From Clostridium sp. C2-6-12 (GTDB taxonomy: Bacteria; Bacillota; Clostridia; Clostridiales; Clostridiaceae), in NCBI RefSeq assembly GCF_009928485.1, contig NZ_JAABNP010000010.1, forward strand, positions 62,001 to 126,000: a DNA stretch of 64,000 bases. The letters run 5' to 3'. A model generated the notes under the pieces. The model did not search any database. It was not told the DNA's origin and worked only from the letters and a program-made list of their open reading frames with translations. Position numbers and translations under genes: made by a program. How positions within the stretch are numbered: position 1 is the stretch's first letter; each line of letters begins with the position of its first letter. Positions 38,711-48,161 of this stretch are shown here, piece after piece.

Positions 38711-38990
38711 AAAAAAACTTCATCTTCTATAAAAATATAGAGACGAAGTAAAATTCGCGATCCCACTCTAATTGGACTAAAATATTAATCCCACTCAGTT
38801 AAGACACTAAAAATGTCCTATCACTATAACGGGTGAACCCGGAGAATCCTACTCATATTCAGACTTCAACTCCAAAGGGCACTTTACATAAATTACCGTT
38901 GAAAAGTTCCCAGCTTCCTTTTCTCTCTGTAAACATCCTTTATGCTACTTTCCTTTTTCACTGTTTTTAATTCCTAGTGTTTTAATAAGG
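38711..38990 (-). promoter_or_regulatory. T-box leader, probable cysteine specifier, upstream of cysK-cysE
   Basis: On the - strand stem I has ACAGAGAG then AAGCTGGGA. The probable specifier UGC (38879-38881) is in AAAGTGCCCTTTGGAGTTG, in the usual place before the GGAG-type segment. Next come GAATATGAGTAGG and the CCGGG...CCCG stem. The T-box proper AGAGTGGGATCGCG (38755-38768) is a slight variant of AGGGTGGNACCGCG. The terminator ACTTCGTCTCTATA with its near complement plus seven T lies at 38711-38749. Uncharged tRNA-Cys should permit read-through into cysK-cysE. The rest of the gap down to cysK shows no gene. Confidence 0.9.
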
Positions 38991-39001
38991 TTTATAAAAA
39001 T

Positions 39002-39031
39002 ATTATATTCTATGTACATAAAAAAAGTCAA
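39002..39031 (-). promoter_or_regulatory. Promoter of the T-box cysK-cysE unit
   Basis: TTGACT (39026-39031) and TATAAT (39002-39007) on the - strand, spacer 18. The -35 overlaps the terminator arm and T-tract of the gene upstream. Confidence 0.75.
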
Positions 39032-39064
39032 CACTTTTTAGGAATTTTCCATAAAAAGTGTCGA
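39021..39064 (-). terminator. Terminator of the MgtE_N-CBS gene
   Basis: GTCGACACTTTTTA pairs with TAAAAAGTGTTGAC with one mismatch around an 11-base loop, then six T on the - strand. Its second arm contains the -35 of the T-box promoter. Confidence 0.85.
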
Positions 39065-39080
39065 CTTTTTATCTTATGAC

Positions 39081-40331
39081 TTAATTTTTCTTTTTCCAAA
39101 GAGGATATAAGAATTCATCAATTAAATCATGAATTATTACTATTCCAACTAATTTTTCCTCTTCATCTACTACTGGTACAGAATTCAAATCATATTTTGC
39201 TGCAACTTCAATAGCTTCATTTATTTTATCTTCATGTCTTACACGAGACACTACTTCATCCATAATTTCTTTTATTTTTACATTGGACTCATTTATCACC
39301 AAATCTCTTAATGAAACTAGACCCTTGATCTGTTCTTCTTCATTTGTTATATACACATAATGAATAACCTCTTCATCTGGCTTCATTTCCTTTAGCATAT
39401 CAATGGTTTCTCCAACAGTAATATCTAAATTTACGGATATAAATTCTTTACTCATTATACTACCAACAGTTTCATCTTCATATTGTAGAAGTTCTTTAAC
39501 TTCATCAGCATCTTCTTTTTCTAAATTTACTAATATCTTTTCTCTTTCATCTTCGTCTAAATCATCTAATAAGTCGGCAATTTCATCATTAGGCATATTT
39601 TCTAATACTTCTACAGCTTTACTGTCAGATAATTCTTTAATTATAGTACCTTTATATTCTGAATCTATTTCTTCTAAAGTATCAGCTGCTAAATCCTCAT
39701 CTAAAGATTCTAAAACCTGTTTTCTATAAGTTGCATCAAGATTTTCTAATATATCTGCAAGATCAGCTGGATGCAAAGTTGATAACTTTTTATATGGTAC
39801 AGCTAATTTTAAATTATTATCTACCATTTCTAAAGACTCAACATCATCCCATCTTAAAACTTTATCTTCTAATTCTTTTCTCATTATTTTATAAAAAAAT
39901 TTCATAATTCCAGCTATTTTTAGTCTTCTATATCTAGCTAATGGGCCTGTTTCAACACCAATAACTCTATATTCTCCTGCTATTCTTGCAATTCTTAAAT
40001 CATTAACCCTGACTACTTGTTTTCCATTTATATCAACAATTTTTTTATCTAATAAATTTTCAGAAAGTAAATAACTATATCGCATAGGAAGTATTTCTTT
40101 ACTCCCTCTTGTTTTTATCTTAAACTTTCCTTCTTTATTTGTAAATTCTATATACCTAAATTCATAGTGAAATGTAACACCATCTCTCTTTAGTTTATAC
40201 CCGATCACTCTAGGATAGCCACCTTCTGTCGTTACATAAACATCTCTTAAATACCCTAAAACATCTCCAAATTCATCATAGACTTTTTTGTCTAAAACGC
40301 TTGTGTATAGAAATATAGATAATCCCATCAT
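39081..40331 (-). CDS. Soluble PRC-barrel / MgtE_N / CBS-pair protein
   Basis: A 416-residue cytoplasmic protein. Residues 1-170 contain two PRC-barrel-like segments (DEFGDVLGYLRDVYV; VDINGKQVVRVNDLRI). Residues 185-285 are an MgtE N-terminal helical repeat (LHPADLADILENLD, MPNDEIADLLDDLD). Residues 285-410 are a CBS pair. These are the Mg2+- and nucleotide-sensing modules of MgtE, but the membrane channel domain is absent, so it cannot transport alone. A regulatory or scaffolding role tied to Mg2+ or adenine nucleotides is inference. ATG at 40331 follows AGGAGG by eight bases. A short ORF and long stem lie in its leader. Confidence 0.85.
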   Translation of the reverse strand: MMGLSIFLYTSVLDKKVYDEFGDVLGYLRDVYVTTEGGYPRVIGYKLKRDGVTFHYEFRYIEFTNKEGKFKIKTRGSKEILPMRYSYLLSENLLDKKIVDINGKQVVRVNDLRIARIAGEYRVIGVETGPLARYRRLKIAGIMKFFYKIMRKELEDKVLRWDDVESLEMVDNNLKLAVPYKKLSTLHPADLADILENLDATYRKQVLESLDEDLAADTLEEIDSEYKGTIIKELSDSKAVEVLENMPNDEIADLLDDLDEDEREKILVNLEKEDADEVKELLQYEDETVGSIMSKEFISVNLDITVGETIDMLKEMKPDEEVIHYVYITNEEEQIKGLVSLRDLVINESNVKIKEIMDEVVSRVRHEDKINEAIEVAAKYDLNSVPVVDEEEKLVGIVIIHDLIDEFLYPLWKKKN

Positions 40332-40353
40332 AGCTACGTCCTCCTAATTTGCA

Positions 40354-40456
40354 CAGAAAGGAAGTCTTTAAATGAAACACCTATTTCTAAAGATAAATAA
40401 TGCGTTTACTTGAGCCTTTTGAGTTTTATAATTCTAGACAAAAGACTTTCCTTCTG
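40354..40456 (-). promoter_or_regulatory. Long RNA stem linking the short ORF and the MgtE_N-CBS ribosome site
   Basis: CAGAAGGAAAGTCTTT (40441-40456) and AAAGACTTCCTTTCTG (40354-40369), as - strand RNA, form 16 pairs with one mismatch and one G-U. The 3' arm ends nine bases before AGGAGG. No T-run follows, so a translation-level or RNA-processing switch fits better than a terminator. Confidence 0.5.
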
Positions 40457-40510
40457 AATATATTTAGTTTTTTCTATATTAAAGTTAATATTCTGAGGTC
40501 CATCCTCCAT
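40406..40510 (-). CDS. Short upstream ORF (34 aa) in the leader of the MgtE_N-CBS gene
   Basis: ATG to TAA encodes 34 residues beginning MEDGPQNINFNIEKTKYI and ending RIIKLKRLK: acidic at the start, basic at the end. AGGGTGG lies eight bases before the ATG. The ORF stops 75 bases upstream of the start of the 416-residue gene. Its middle codons contain one arm of a long stem whose other arm lies just before the downstream ribosome site. This resembles a leader-peptide arrangement. It could also encode a functional small protein. I do not recognise the peptide. Confidence 0.5.
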   Translation of the reverse strand: MEDGPQNINFNIEKTKYIQKESLLSRIIKLKRLK

Positions 40511-40804
40511 CTTGTACACCACCCTTATATCAATTATCAATTATCAATTAACAGTTAAAAATTAATTACTTTTTATTATATGATGTTGCTAATTTTTCAA
40601 AATCTTATAGTACTTAATAATTTGATATAAAATTTCTTTAGTTTTCTTCAATTATTAGTACCCCTACTTATTATATTACATAGTCGCAAAAAGGCAATAA
40701 ATTTTTCCACATAGATATTGTTTGTAAACTAATTATTGTTATGTTAATATACTTTAAGAATAAACTTTGAACAAATTTAATGAAAGAATTGGAGTTAATA
40801 ATAT

Positions 40805-42838
40805 ATGAAACTTTGCAAGGAATTTTTACCTATTAGTAAAGAGGACTTAAAAAAAAGAAATATAGAACAGTTAGATTTTATTATTGTTTCTGGTGATGCT
40901 TATGTAGATCACCCTTCTTTTGGAACTGCTATTATAGGTAGAACGCTTGAAGCTCAAGGCTTTACAGTTGGAATCATTGCTCAGCCAAACTGGCATGATT
41001 GCGAGGATTTTAAAAAGCTTGGTAAACCTAAATATGGATTTTTAGTTAATTCAGGAAATATCGATTCTATGGTAAACCATTATACAGCTGCAAAGAAAAT
41101 ACGACGTGAAGATTTATACTCTCCTGGTGGTGAAGCTGGGCACAGACCAGATAGAGCTCTTATAGTTTATTGTAACAGAATAAGAGAAGCATATAAGGAT
41201 ACAGCTATAGCAATTGGTGGAATAGAAGCCAGCCTTAGACGTTTTGCCCACTATGATTATTGGGATAACAAGGTAAGAAGAAGTATCCTTGTTGATTCCA
41301 AAGCAGACTTGTTAATGTATGGAATGGGCGAAAAAACTGTAATTCAAATAGCCGAATTATTAAGATATGGAGCAAGTATTAAGAATATTACTACTGTTAG
41401 AGGCACTTGTTATTTAACTAAAGATATATCTGATATAAAAAATGCTGTTACTGTTCCTTCATTTGAAGAAGTATCTACTGATAAAAAAGCTTATGGTAAA
41501 GCTTATGAATTAGAATATTATGAACAAGATTCTATAAACGGAAGAACAATAATCCAACAATATGGAGATAGATACTTAGTTCAAAACCCACCTCAAGATG
41601 ATTTAACTCAAGCTGAAATGGATATGACATATGATTTACCTTATACAAGAACTTATCATCCAATATATGAAGCAAAGGGTGGAATACCAGCAATAACAGA
41701 AGTTGAATTTTCAATAACAAGCCATAGAGGCTGCTTTGGCTCATGCTCCTTCTGCGCCTTAACCTTCCATCAAGGAAGAGTTATTCAAAACAGAGGACAG
41801 GAATCAATTATTGAAGAAGCAAAACTACTAACAACGTTACCTAACTTTAAAGGATATATACACGATATTGGTGGCCCTACTGCAAACTTTAGACATAGAG
41901 CCTGCAAAAAACAAATAGAACATGGTACATGCAAAAATAAACAATGTATGTTCCCTGCCCCATGTAAAAATTTAATTATAGATCATACTGAATATCTTTC
42001 ATTATTAAAGAATGTGAGAAAACTTCCTGGAATAAAAAAGGTATTTGTCCGTTCTGGAATTAGATATGACTATCTTATACATGATAAAAACGACTCTTTC
42101 TTTAAGGAATTATGCGAACACCATATTAGCGGTCAATTAAAAGTTGCTCCAGAACATGTTGTTCCAAAAGTATTGAACCAAATGGGTAAACCTACAAGAG
42201 ATGTATATGATAAATTTGTTAATAAGTATTTTCAAATAAATGAAAAGATTGGGAAGAAACAATTTTTAGTTCCTTATCTAATGTCTTCTCATCCTGGTTC
42301 TGACTTAAATGCTGCAATAGAACTTGCTGAGTATATAAAGAAAATGGGATATACTCCAGAGCAGGTACAGGATTTCTACCCTACACCTGGTAGTCTTTCA
42401 ACTACAATTTATTATACTGGCTTTAATCCTCTAACTGGAGAAGAAGTTTATGTACCAAAAACTCCAGAAGAAAAGGAAATGCAAAGAGCTTTGATTCAAT
42501 TTGCAGTGCCAAAAAATCATCAAAAAGTAAAAAAAGCTTTAGTTAAAGCTCACAGAGAAGATTTAATAGGTAATGGAAAAGACTGCTTAATAGGGTTTAC
42601 TCCTGGAAAACTCGGGTATCAAGGAAAGCATAAAAATACAACTAAAACATCTACTGATAATGCTAATAAGAATAGTAATAGAACTCCAAATAAAAAATCA
42701 GCATCCGGAAAAAATACTAATTCAAAAAATAATTTTAGCTCTGCTACTGAAAAAAATGCCACTGCTAAAAATAGTCGAAATACAAATAGCAAGAATTCAT
42801 CTCGTAAGAATAATAATACAAAAAAAAGAGTTCATTAA
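40805..42838 (+). CDS. YgiQ family radical SAM protein
   Basis: A 677-residue YgiQ protein. The N-terminal region ([18 protein letters not shown]) is followed by a radical SAM core whose CxxxCxxC is in [19 protein letters not shown] at about residue 315. Then comes a Cys-rich segment ([15 protein letters not shown]). The reaction of YgiQ is unknown. The last 65 or so residues are an Asn/Lys/Ser/Thr-rich, basic, low-complexity tail that is probably disordered. GGAG precedes the ATG. It is a single-gene unit with a strong hairpin after it. Confidence 0.93.
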   Translation: MKLCKEFLPISKEDLKKRNIEQLDFIIVSGDAYVDHPSFGTAIIGRTLEAQGFTVGIIAQPNWHDCEDFKKLGKPKYGFLVNSGNIDSMVNHYTAAKKIRREDLYSPGGEAGHRPDRALIVYCNRIREAYKDTAIAIGGIEASLRRFAHYDYWDNKVRRSILVDSKADLLMYGMGEKTVIQIAELLRYGASIKNITTVRGTCYLTKDISDIKNAVTVPSFEEVSTDKKAYGKAYELEYYEQDSINGRTIIQQYGDRYLVQNPPQDDLTQAEMDMTYDLPYTRTYHPIYEAKGGIPAITEVEFSITSHRGCFGSCSFCALTFHQGRVIQNRGQESIIEEAKLLTTLPNFKGYIHDIGGPTANFRHRACKKQIEHGTCKNKQCMFPAPCKNLIIDHTEYLSLLKNVRKLPGIKKVFVRSGIRYDYLIHDKNDSFFKELCEHHISGQLKVAPEHVVPKVLNQMGKPTRDVYDKFVNKYFQINEKIGKKQFLVPYLMSSHPGSDLNAAIELAEYIKKMGYTPEQVQDFYPTPGSLSTTIYYTGFNPLTGEEVYVPKTPEEKEMQRALIQFAVPKNHQKVKKALVKAHREDLIGNGKDCLIGFTPGKLGYQGKHKNTTKTSTDNANKNSNRTPNKKSASGKNTNSKNNFSSATEKNATAKNSRNTNSKNSSRKNNNTKKRVH

Positions 42839-42844
42839 TGGAAC

Positions 42845-42886
42845 AGCTGTCTTATAAACATCATTAATTATAAGACAGCTATTTCT
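42845..42886 (+). terminator. Terminator of ygiQ
   Basis: AGCTGTCTTATA pairs perfectly with TATAAGACAGCT, followed by ATTTCTAT. It begins just after the stop codon. Confidence 0.78.
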
Positions 42887-43003
42887 ATATAATCGGATTC
42901 TAATACGCATTATTGGCGCATATTCTGAAGAATATTTATTCTTTTATTCTGGATATTTTAACTAAGCTTGTTTAAATAATTCAATATCTTTTCTAAATTT
43001 TAT

Positions 43004-44038
43004 TTATTGTTCTGCCTCCGCAATTAAAGGCAATATTATTGAAAAACTACTTCCTTCATTTTCTTTTGACTTCACCTTAATAAAACCATTTTGCATAGAA
43101 ATTATTTCTCTAGATAAGTAAAGGCCTATTCCTACTCCTTCTTCATTATCAGCATTTTTCCCACGATAAAACCTCTTAAATATATTATTAATTTCTGTAT
43201 CCTTAATTCCTCTTCCATTATCTCTAATTTCTATCATAGTAAACATCCCAAACCGTTTAGTTGTTACGACTATCTTTCCATTAGTATCTGCATATTTAAT
43301 TCCATTTTCAATAATATTAAAAACTGCTTCAGTGGTCCATTTCTCATCAATAAAAATCTCAATATCTTCCTCCACAATCAATTCAAGCTCAATATTTTTG
43401 ATCTTTGCCTTCCCATACACTTGTTTTATTGCTCCTAAGCAAATATCATCCAAACTACATTGTTTAGGCTTCAGTGCAATAATACCACTTTCTAGACGTG
43501 ACATCTTTATCATGCTTTCCATTAGAAAATCTAACTTTTCCAGCTGATTATTTATTATTGAAATAAATTCTTCTCTTTCATCATTAGATATATCCTTACT
43601 TTTTAAAAACTCACAATACATTTTTAAATTAGCAAAGGGGGTTTTTAACTGATGGGAGATATCTGAAATCAATGACTGAATTTCACCTTTTTCTTTACTT
43701 AATCTATTATTTTGTGACTTTAAGATTCCTGCTAATTTTGTGGTTTGATTTTGAAGCTTAGATAATAAATCATCATTTAAGACTGAAAATACTTCTTCTT
43801 CATTTCCATCTATAATTGTATTTATTAACTCTGTAAGTTTTTCTAAAACTGAACTAATATATTTATTTGTGAAAAATATTAATCCATTAAAGATACCAAT
43901 TACTATTATTGAAAAACCTATACTCAATTTATTAACATTATCATCTCGAATTCCATATGTACAATATAATATGAATGCTAAACAAACAGCATATAATAAA
44001 ATTGAAAAATAAATTATCTGCTTTTCTAATTTGTTCAT
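43004..44038 (-). CDS. Sensor histidine kinase with short extracellular loop
   Basis: A 344-residue kinase. Two membrane helices (9-29 and 38-57) are separated by only about eight residues outside, so it cannot have a periplasmic-type sensor domain. HisKA follows with DISHQLKTPF (His129), then HATPase with NIIENGIKYA and GVGIGLYLSR. Its ATG overlaps the response regulator stop (ATGA). Short-loop kinases often sense through a partner ABC transporter; one lies next door at 44.9-48.0 kb. Confidence 0.92.
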   Translation of the reverse strand: MNKLEKQIIYFSILLYAVCLAFILYCTYGIRDDNVNKLSIGFSIIVIGIFNGLIFFTNKYISSVLEKLTELINTIIDGNEEEVFSVLNDDLLSKLQNQTTKLAGILKSQNNRLSKEKGEIQSLISDISHQLKTPFANLKMYCEFLKSKDISNDEREEFISIINNQLEKLDFLMESMIKMSRLESGIIALKPKQCSLDDICLGAIKQVYGKAKIKNIELELIVEEDIEIFIDEKWTTEAVFNIIENGIKYADTNGKIVVTTKRFGMFTMIEIRDNGRGIKDTEINNIFKRFYRGKNADNEEGVGIGLYLSREIISMQNGFIKVKSKENEGSSFSIILPLIAEAEQ

Positions 44039-44715
44039 CTATCCTCACTCCACATATATCCTATTCCAAAAACAGTGATTACATATTCAGGATTTTTAAT
44101 ATCCTCTTCAATTTTCTGTCTCAGACGCTTAACTGTTACGCTTAAAGAATTGGCATCAATAAATTCTCCATTAATATCCCAAAGTTTTTCTAAAATAGTT
44201 TCTCTCTTTAATACTTTTCCACAATTCTTTACAAGTAACTTTAAAAGCTTGTACTCTTTGGGTGTTAATTTAATAATTTCACTTTCCTTGGTTACTTCCA
44301 TTTTATCAAAATTTATTTTAATAGCTCCACTCTTATATACATTTTCTTCTTTTACTTCACTTCTTCTTAATACTGCACTAATTCTTTGCTTTAAAATTTC
44401 AATAGAAAAGGGTTTTGAGATATAATCATCACAGCCTGCTTGAAATCCATTTACTATATCCTGCTCTGTATCATTAGCTGTTAAAAATAAAATAGGTATA
44501 TCTGAATTTTCACGTATATCTTTACACAAATCCACTCCACTTTTATCTGGCAAATTAATATCTAATATTATTAAATCGATTTTATTTTCCGCCAACACTT
44601 CAACAGCTTCTCTATTATTAAAAACTGACCTTACATCATATCCATTTTGCTTCATTGAAAATGTAAGGCCCTTATTTAGTATCTTATCATCTTCAACTAT
44701 TAGTATTACTGCCAT
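44035..44715 (-). CDS. OmpR-family response regulator
   Basis: A 226-residue regulator: receiver with IVEDD, phospho-acceptor Asp52 in IILDINLPDKSG and SKPFSIEIL, then a winged helix with LTPKEYKLLKLL and SVTVKRLRQKI. The ATG at 44715 has GGTGGTGA just before; an upstream in-frame ATG is less well placed. It pairs with the kinase at 43004-44038 and probably controls the ABC transporter upstream, although a terminator separates them. Confidence 0.93.
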   Translation of the reverse strand: MAVILIVEDDKILNKGLTFSMKQNGYDVRSVFNNREAVEVLAENKIDLIILDINLPDKSGVDLCKDIRENSDIPILFLTANDTEQDIVNGFQAGCDDYISKPFSIEILKQRISAVLRRSEVKEENVYKSGAIKINFDKMEVTKESEIIKLTPKEYKLLKLLVKNCGKVLKRETILEKLWDINGEFIDANSLSVTVKRLRQKIEEDIKNPEYVITVFGIGYMWSEDR

Positions 44716-44764
44716 TTTATCACCACCATTTTCCAATAATTATATCATATAATATATGTACCAA

Positions 44765-44835
44765 AAATAACAAGCCAGCAGATAACCTATATTGTTTAAT
44801 GCAAACATAGGGATTACATCATTGACTTGTTATTT
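44765..44835 (-). terminator. Terminator of the FtsX-type ABC operon
   Basis: AAATAACAAG and CTTGTTATTT flank an inner pair CCTATGTTTGCATT / AAACAATATAGG-like, giving a long branched stem, then ATTTTTGG on the - strand. Confidence 0.7.
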
Positions 44836-44857
44836 AATTTCAATAACTATTTGAATT

Positions 44858-47341
44858 CTATTCTAATTCTCTAAGCCTTTCCACAACACTTTTCTTATTT
44901 GCTGACTTATAGGCAATCAAAGGTATGATCAAACCAATCAAAAGTAATATTGGTGCTGCAATTATAAGAGGAAACATTACAAAGTTATATTTACAAAACC
45001 ACATCTGCTCAGCAATAGCAGAAACAACTCCAAGTGATATTATAGATCCTAAAATAAAACTTACTAAAATTGTAGCTGCTGCATAAAAAGCACCTTCAAA
45101 ATAAAGCATATTTTTAAGTTGCTTAGTGGTCATTCCAATACTCTGTAGCATTGCAAATTCTCTTTGCCTTGAAATAATACTTGTTAATATTGCATTTATA
45201 AAATTAAGTATCCCTATAACTCCAATAACAATTGAAAGCGCTCCACCAACAAGTGTAAACATATTTTTGAACTTACTAAAACTCTCTACATAAACTTGTT
45301 TCGATTCATAACTCATATCAGATTCTATATTATCAGTATAATTCTTAATATATTGTTCAGCTTCTTTAAGTCTTTCTTTGTCAACATTATACATATACGC
45401 CATAGTTAATGGCTCTTTTATCATTTTACAGAATTCAGTTGATGGCAGAATCATTTGAGGATAAAATTCATTATTTTCACTCCACGAATACCTTACAGTC
45501 ATTGGGTGTTTCACTCCCACCTTTGCAATTATTTCATACTGTTTAACATTGCCATCTCCAAAATTTAAATTTACTTTTTCCCCAACATCATATTTTGATC
45601 TTTCTACATGGAATATTCCACTATCACCTGACTCAACAGCTTCAAAAATATAATTCCCACTTTTAAGCTTTTCTTTATTAATATCTCCCTCTAATACTAC
45701 CATTTGCGATATAGGAAAATCATCAGCTCCATATAATTGAACATGTCTGTCTTTATTATTATAGTTTATACTTTTTTCACCAAAAGAATAATACATTCTA
45801 CCGCCATCTTTATAATAATCCAATGCTTTAATATTCTTAATTAAACTTTCTGATACTACTTCATTATTATTATGAAATTTAGCTTTAAAATAATTTGCAT
45901 GACCAACAAGAAAATCTGAAACTACACATCTAGATACATATTTATTCATATCAAAACTATTAGTAAATGTATATACTGAATTGAGCAGTATGATACTTAA
46001 GGACATAGATGCGATTACTATAATAGTCTTTTTCTTATTTCTTAGAATATTGTAAAGTGCCATTTTATAAACTTTAGTTCCATCAATTGATTTTCTAATT
46101 TTCTTTCTACTCTTCATTGAAACTTCATTATACTTTGTAGCCTCAACTGGCGAAACCGATGCTGCAATCTTTCCAGGTTTTTTACAGCTTATATAAACTG
46201 TGATTAATGAAAAAATGGCTGCTCCTATAAAAATACTTGGATTAAATGAAATATACGCCTTTTTAAAGTTTGTTACACTCATAATTGATGGCATCAATAA
46301 ATTACCCATTACAAAACCTAATACTAATCCAATTGGTATTCCTATAAAAGAAAGTAAGAAAGCTTGATTTCTAATGATTTTTTTTATCTGCCTTGGTGTT
46401 GTACCTATCGTTTTTAAAAGACCAAAGCTGTGAATATCTTTTATTACTGAAATTTGAAAAATGTTATAAATAATAAGATAACCTGTTAAAATTATTAATA
46501 TACTTACAGCTAATATTGGTAATATTAGCTCGCTGTTAGAATTAGTAGACATATATGCCCAATTTATACCTGTTGCTATATAATTTTGTGCACCTTCTTC
46601 ATTACTATATCCACTATCTTTTAATACTTTATCCACATTTTCTTCAATACCAATACTATTTTTAAACATTACATCAAGATTCATATGTCCTGAATCTTCT
46701 GATATAAACTCTTTATTATTCAAGTTAATATTAGCAAGTTCTTTATCAATAAAAGGTTTTGATACCCATATCATACTAAATTGACTTGCTTTATCACTTT
46801 CATAAAATCCCGAAAGCACTAATTCTTTTGAACGTTTCTCACCTTGAACACTATAGTCAAACTTTATAGTTTTCCCTAGTTCATGAGGTATTCCTAAGAG
46901 ATCAAGTACTTTTGTACTTGTAGCTACTTCATTTTCCATTTGTGGCATTTTGCCTACAGTTGGATAACTAAAATACATTTTCGCCATCTTATCTGTTGCA
47001 TAACGAACTTCTGTATGATGTTTTAAAAATTCTTTATTTTCTCCGTTGCTTACCATAATAGAGTATCCAAAATCCTTAATAAGTGGATGTACTTTTATCT
47101 TATTAAGCTCCTCCTCATTAAGATACTTGAAAGTTGCATGAGCAGAGCCACCACTTTGACGCATTGTTTCCTTTTCTAGTGATTCCTTTATTCCAATTCC
47201 TATAGTAAAAAGTGATGTAAAAAGAAGAGTTGTAAGAGCAATGGCAACAACAGCAAATATATTTCGCAATTTATTAGCTTTCATTGTTTTTATTGTTAAT
47301 TTGCGAATAACAGCACCATTATTATTTTTGAAAAACATCAT
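44858..47341 (-). CDS. ABC transporter permease, FtsX/MacB family, duplicated
   Basis: About 827 residues. An N-terminal membrane helix is followed by a large extracellular segment (about 50-280) and three helices (about 285-400); after a cytoplasmic link the same helix-domain-three helices plan repeats. This duplicated FtsX layout is found in LolCE/MacB-like and peptide-resistance exporters, and differs from BceB, which has one large loop. The substrate is unknown; a peptide or lipid is likely. Several ATGs follow GAGGAGG; the one at 47341 is best spaced. It overlaps or abuts the ATPase stop. Confidence 0.88.
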   Translation of the reverse strand: MMFFKNNNGAVIRKLTIKTMKANKLRNIFAVVAIALTTLLFTSLFTIGIGIKESLEKETMRQSGGSAHATFKYLNEEELNKIKVHPLIKDFGYSIMVSNGENKEFLKHHTEVRYATDKMAKMYFSYPTVGKMPQMENEVATSTKVLDLLGIPHELGKTIKFDYSVQGEKRSKELVLSGFYESDKASQFSMIWVSKPFIDKELANINLNNKEFISEDSGHMNLDVMFKNSIGIEENVDKVLKDSGYSNEEGAQNYIATGINWAYMSTNSNSELILPILAVSILIILTGYLIIYNIFQISVIKDIHSFGLLKTIGTTPRQIKKIIRNQAFLLSFIGIPIGLVLGFVMGNLLMPSIMSVTNFKKAYISFNPSIFIGAAIFSLITVYISCKKPGKIAASVSPVEATKYNEVSMKSRKKIRKSIDGTKVYKMALYNILRNKKKTIIVIASMSLSIILLNSVYTFTNSFDMNKYVSRCVVSDFLVGHANYFKAKFHNNNEVVSESLIKNIKALDYYKDGGRMYYSFGEKSINYNNKDRHVQLYGADDFPISQMVVLEGDINKEKLKSGNYIFEAVESGDSGIFHVERSKYDVGEKVNLNFGDGNVKQYEIIAKVGVKHPMTVRYSWSENNEFYPQMILPSTEFCKMIKEPLTMAYMYNVDKERLKEAEQYIKNYTDNIESDMSYESKQVYVESFSKFKNMFTLVGGALSIVIGVIGILNFINAILTSIISRQREFAMLQSIGMTTKQLKNMLYFEGAFYAAATILVSFILGSIISLGVVSAIAEQMWFCKYNFVMFPLIIAAPILLLIGLIIPLIAYKSANKKSVVERLRELE

Positions 47342-47346
47342 TACCA

Positions 47347-48015
47347 TTACCTCCTCACAATTTGCCCATCTTCAATATGAATAATTCTATCTGTCATTTG
47401 AGCAATTTCTTCATTGTGAGTTATCATAACCATAGTCTGATTAAATTCTTTACTAGTAGTCTTTAAAAGTCCTATTACCTCTAAACTTGTCTTGCTATCT
47501 AAATTTCCAGTAGGCTCATCAGCTAAAATAATAGCTGGTTTAGTTGCTAGTGCTCTTGCTATAGCGACTCTTTGCTGTTGTCCTCCTGAAAGATTGCTTG
47601 GCATATTATTTAGTTTTTCTGATAGTCCTAAAGTTTTTATAATATTATTAACAAATTTTTCATCTACTTTATTTCCATCTAACTCAATTGGTAATACAAT
47701 ATTTTCATAAACATTTAATACAGGTACTAAATTATAATTTTGAAATACAAAACCAATATTTCTTCTTCTGAAAATCGTAAGCTCATCATCACTCATTGAA
47801 AAAATATCTTTATTTCTAACAAGCACCTTTCCACTAGTTGCCCTGTCAAGACCACCAAGCATATGAAGAAGGGTACTCTTACCACTTCCTGATGTTCCAA
47901 CAATTCCAATAAACTCTCCATCATCTATTTCAAGATTTACATTATCAAGAGCTTTAACAACATTAGGCTCTGTGCCATAATACTTTTTTAGCTCTTTTGT
48001 TTCTAATATACTCAT
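47347..48015 (-). CDS. ABC transporter ATP-binding protein, MacB/LolD type
   Basis: A 222-residue ATPase with GTSGSGKST, LSGGQQQR, Walker B in IILADEPTGNLDSKT and MITHNEEIA. The DEPTGNLD form is usual for LolD/MacB/BceA ATPases. It powers the FtsX-type permease whose gene overlaps its stop region. GGAGG precedes the ATG. The next genes downstream are a two-component system, so this may be a sensor-coupled exporter. Confidence 0.95.
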   Translation of the reverse strand: MSILETKELKKYYGTEPNVVKALDNVNLEIDDGEFIGIVGTSGSGKSTLLHMLGGLDRATSGKVLVRNKDIFSMSDDELTIFRRRNIGFVFQNYNLVPVLNVYENIVLPIELDGNKVDEKFVNNIIKTLGLSEKLNNMPSNLSGGQQQRVAIARALATKPAIILADEPTGNLDSKTSLEVIGLLKTTSKEFNQTMVMITHNEEIAQMTDRIIHIEDGQIVRR

Positions 48016-48092
48016 TAATAAATTCCTCCATCAAATAAAACTTTCCATAAGAATGCGAATCCCTCATTTTCTATCCACATATCAAACAATTC

Positions 48093-48122
48093 AAAAAAGA
48101 CCGTAAATTAATTTACAGTCTT
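48093..48122 (-). terminator. Terminator of the 218-residue membrane protein gene
   Basis: AAGACTGTAAAT and ATTTACGGTCTT form a stem with one G-U pair, then TTTT on the - strand. Confidence 0.75.
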
Positions 48123-48161
48123 ATTTTACCATTCACTTCTTACATTCTAGTGACATCAACT

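Larger units (their letters stand above)
40332..40804. other. Leader and intergenic region between the MgtE_N-CBS gene and ygiQ
   Basis: On the - side this holds a 34-codon ORF (40406-40510) and a 16-bp stem (arms 40354-40369 and 40441-40456). Next to them is the direct repeat ATCAATT/ATCAATT (about 40530-40545). The M-box consensus expected for a classic mgtE riboswitch is not visible. On the + side only the ygiQ ribosome site GGAG is clear. Confidence 0.6.

Noticed and set aside
40332-40510. M-box Mg2+ riboswitch upstream of the MgtE_N-CBS gene
   Set aside because: The conserved M-box sequence is not visible; the leader holds a short ORF and a different stem.
44075-44425. 116-codon + strand open frame opposite a response regulator
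   Set aside because: Antisense shadow of a clear OmpR-type regulator.
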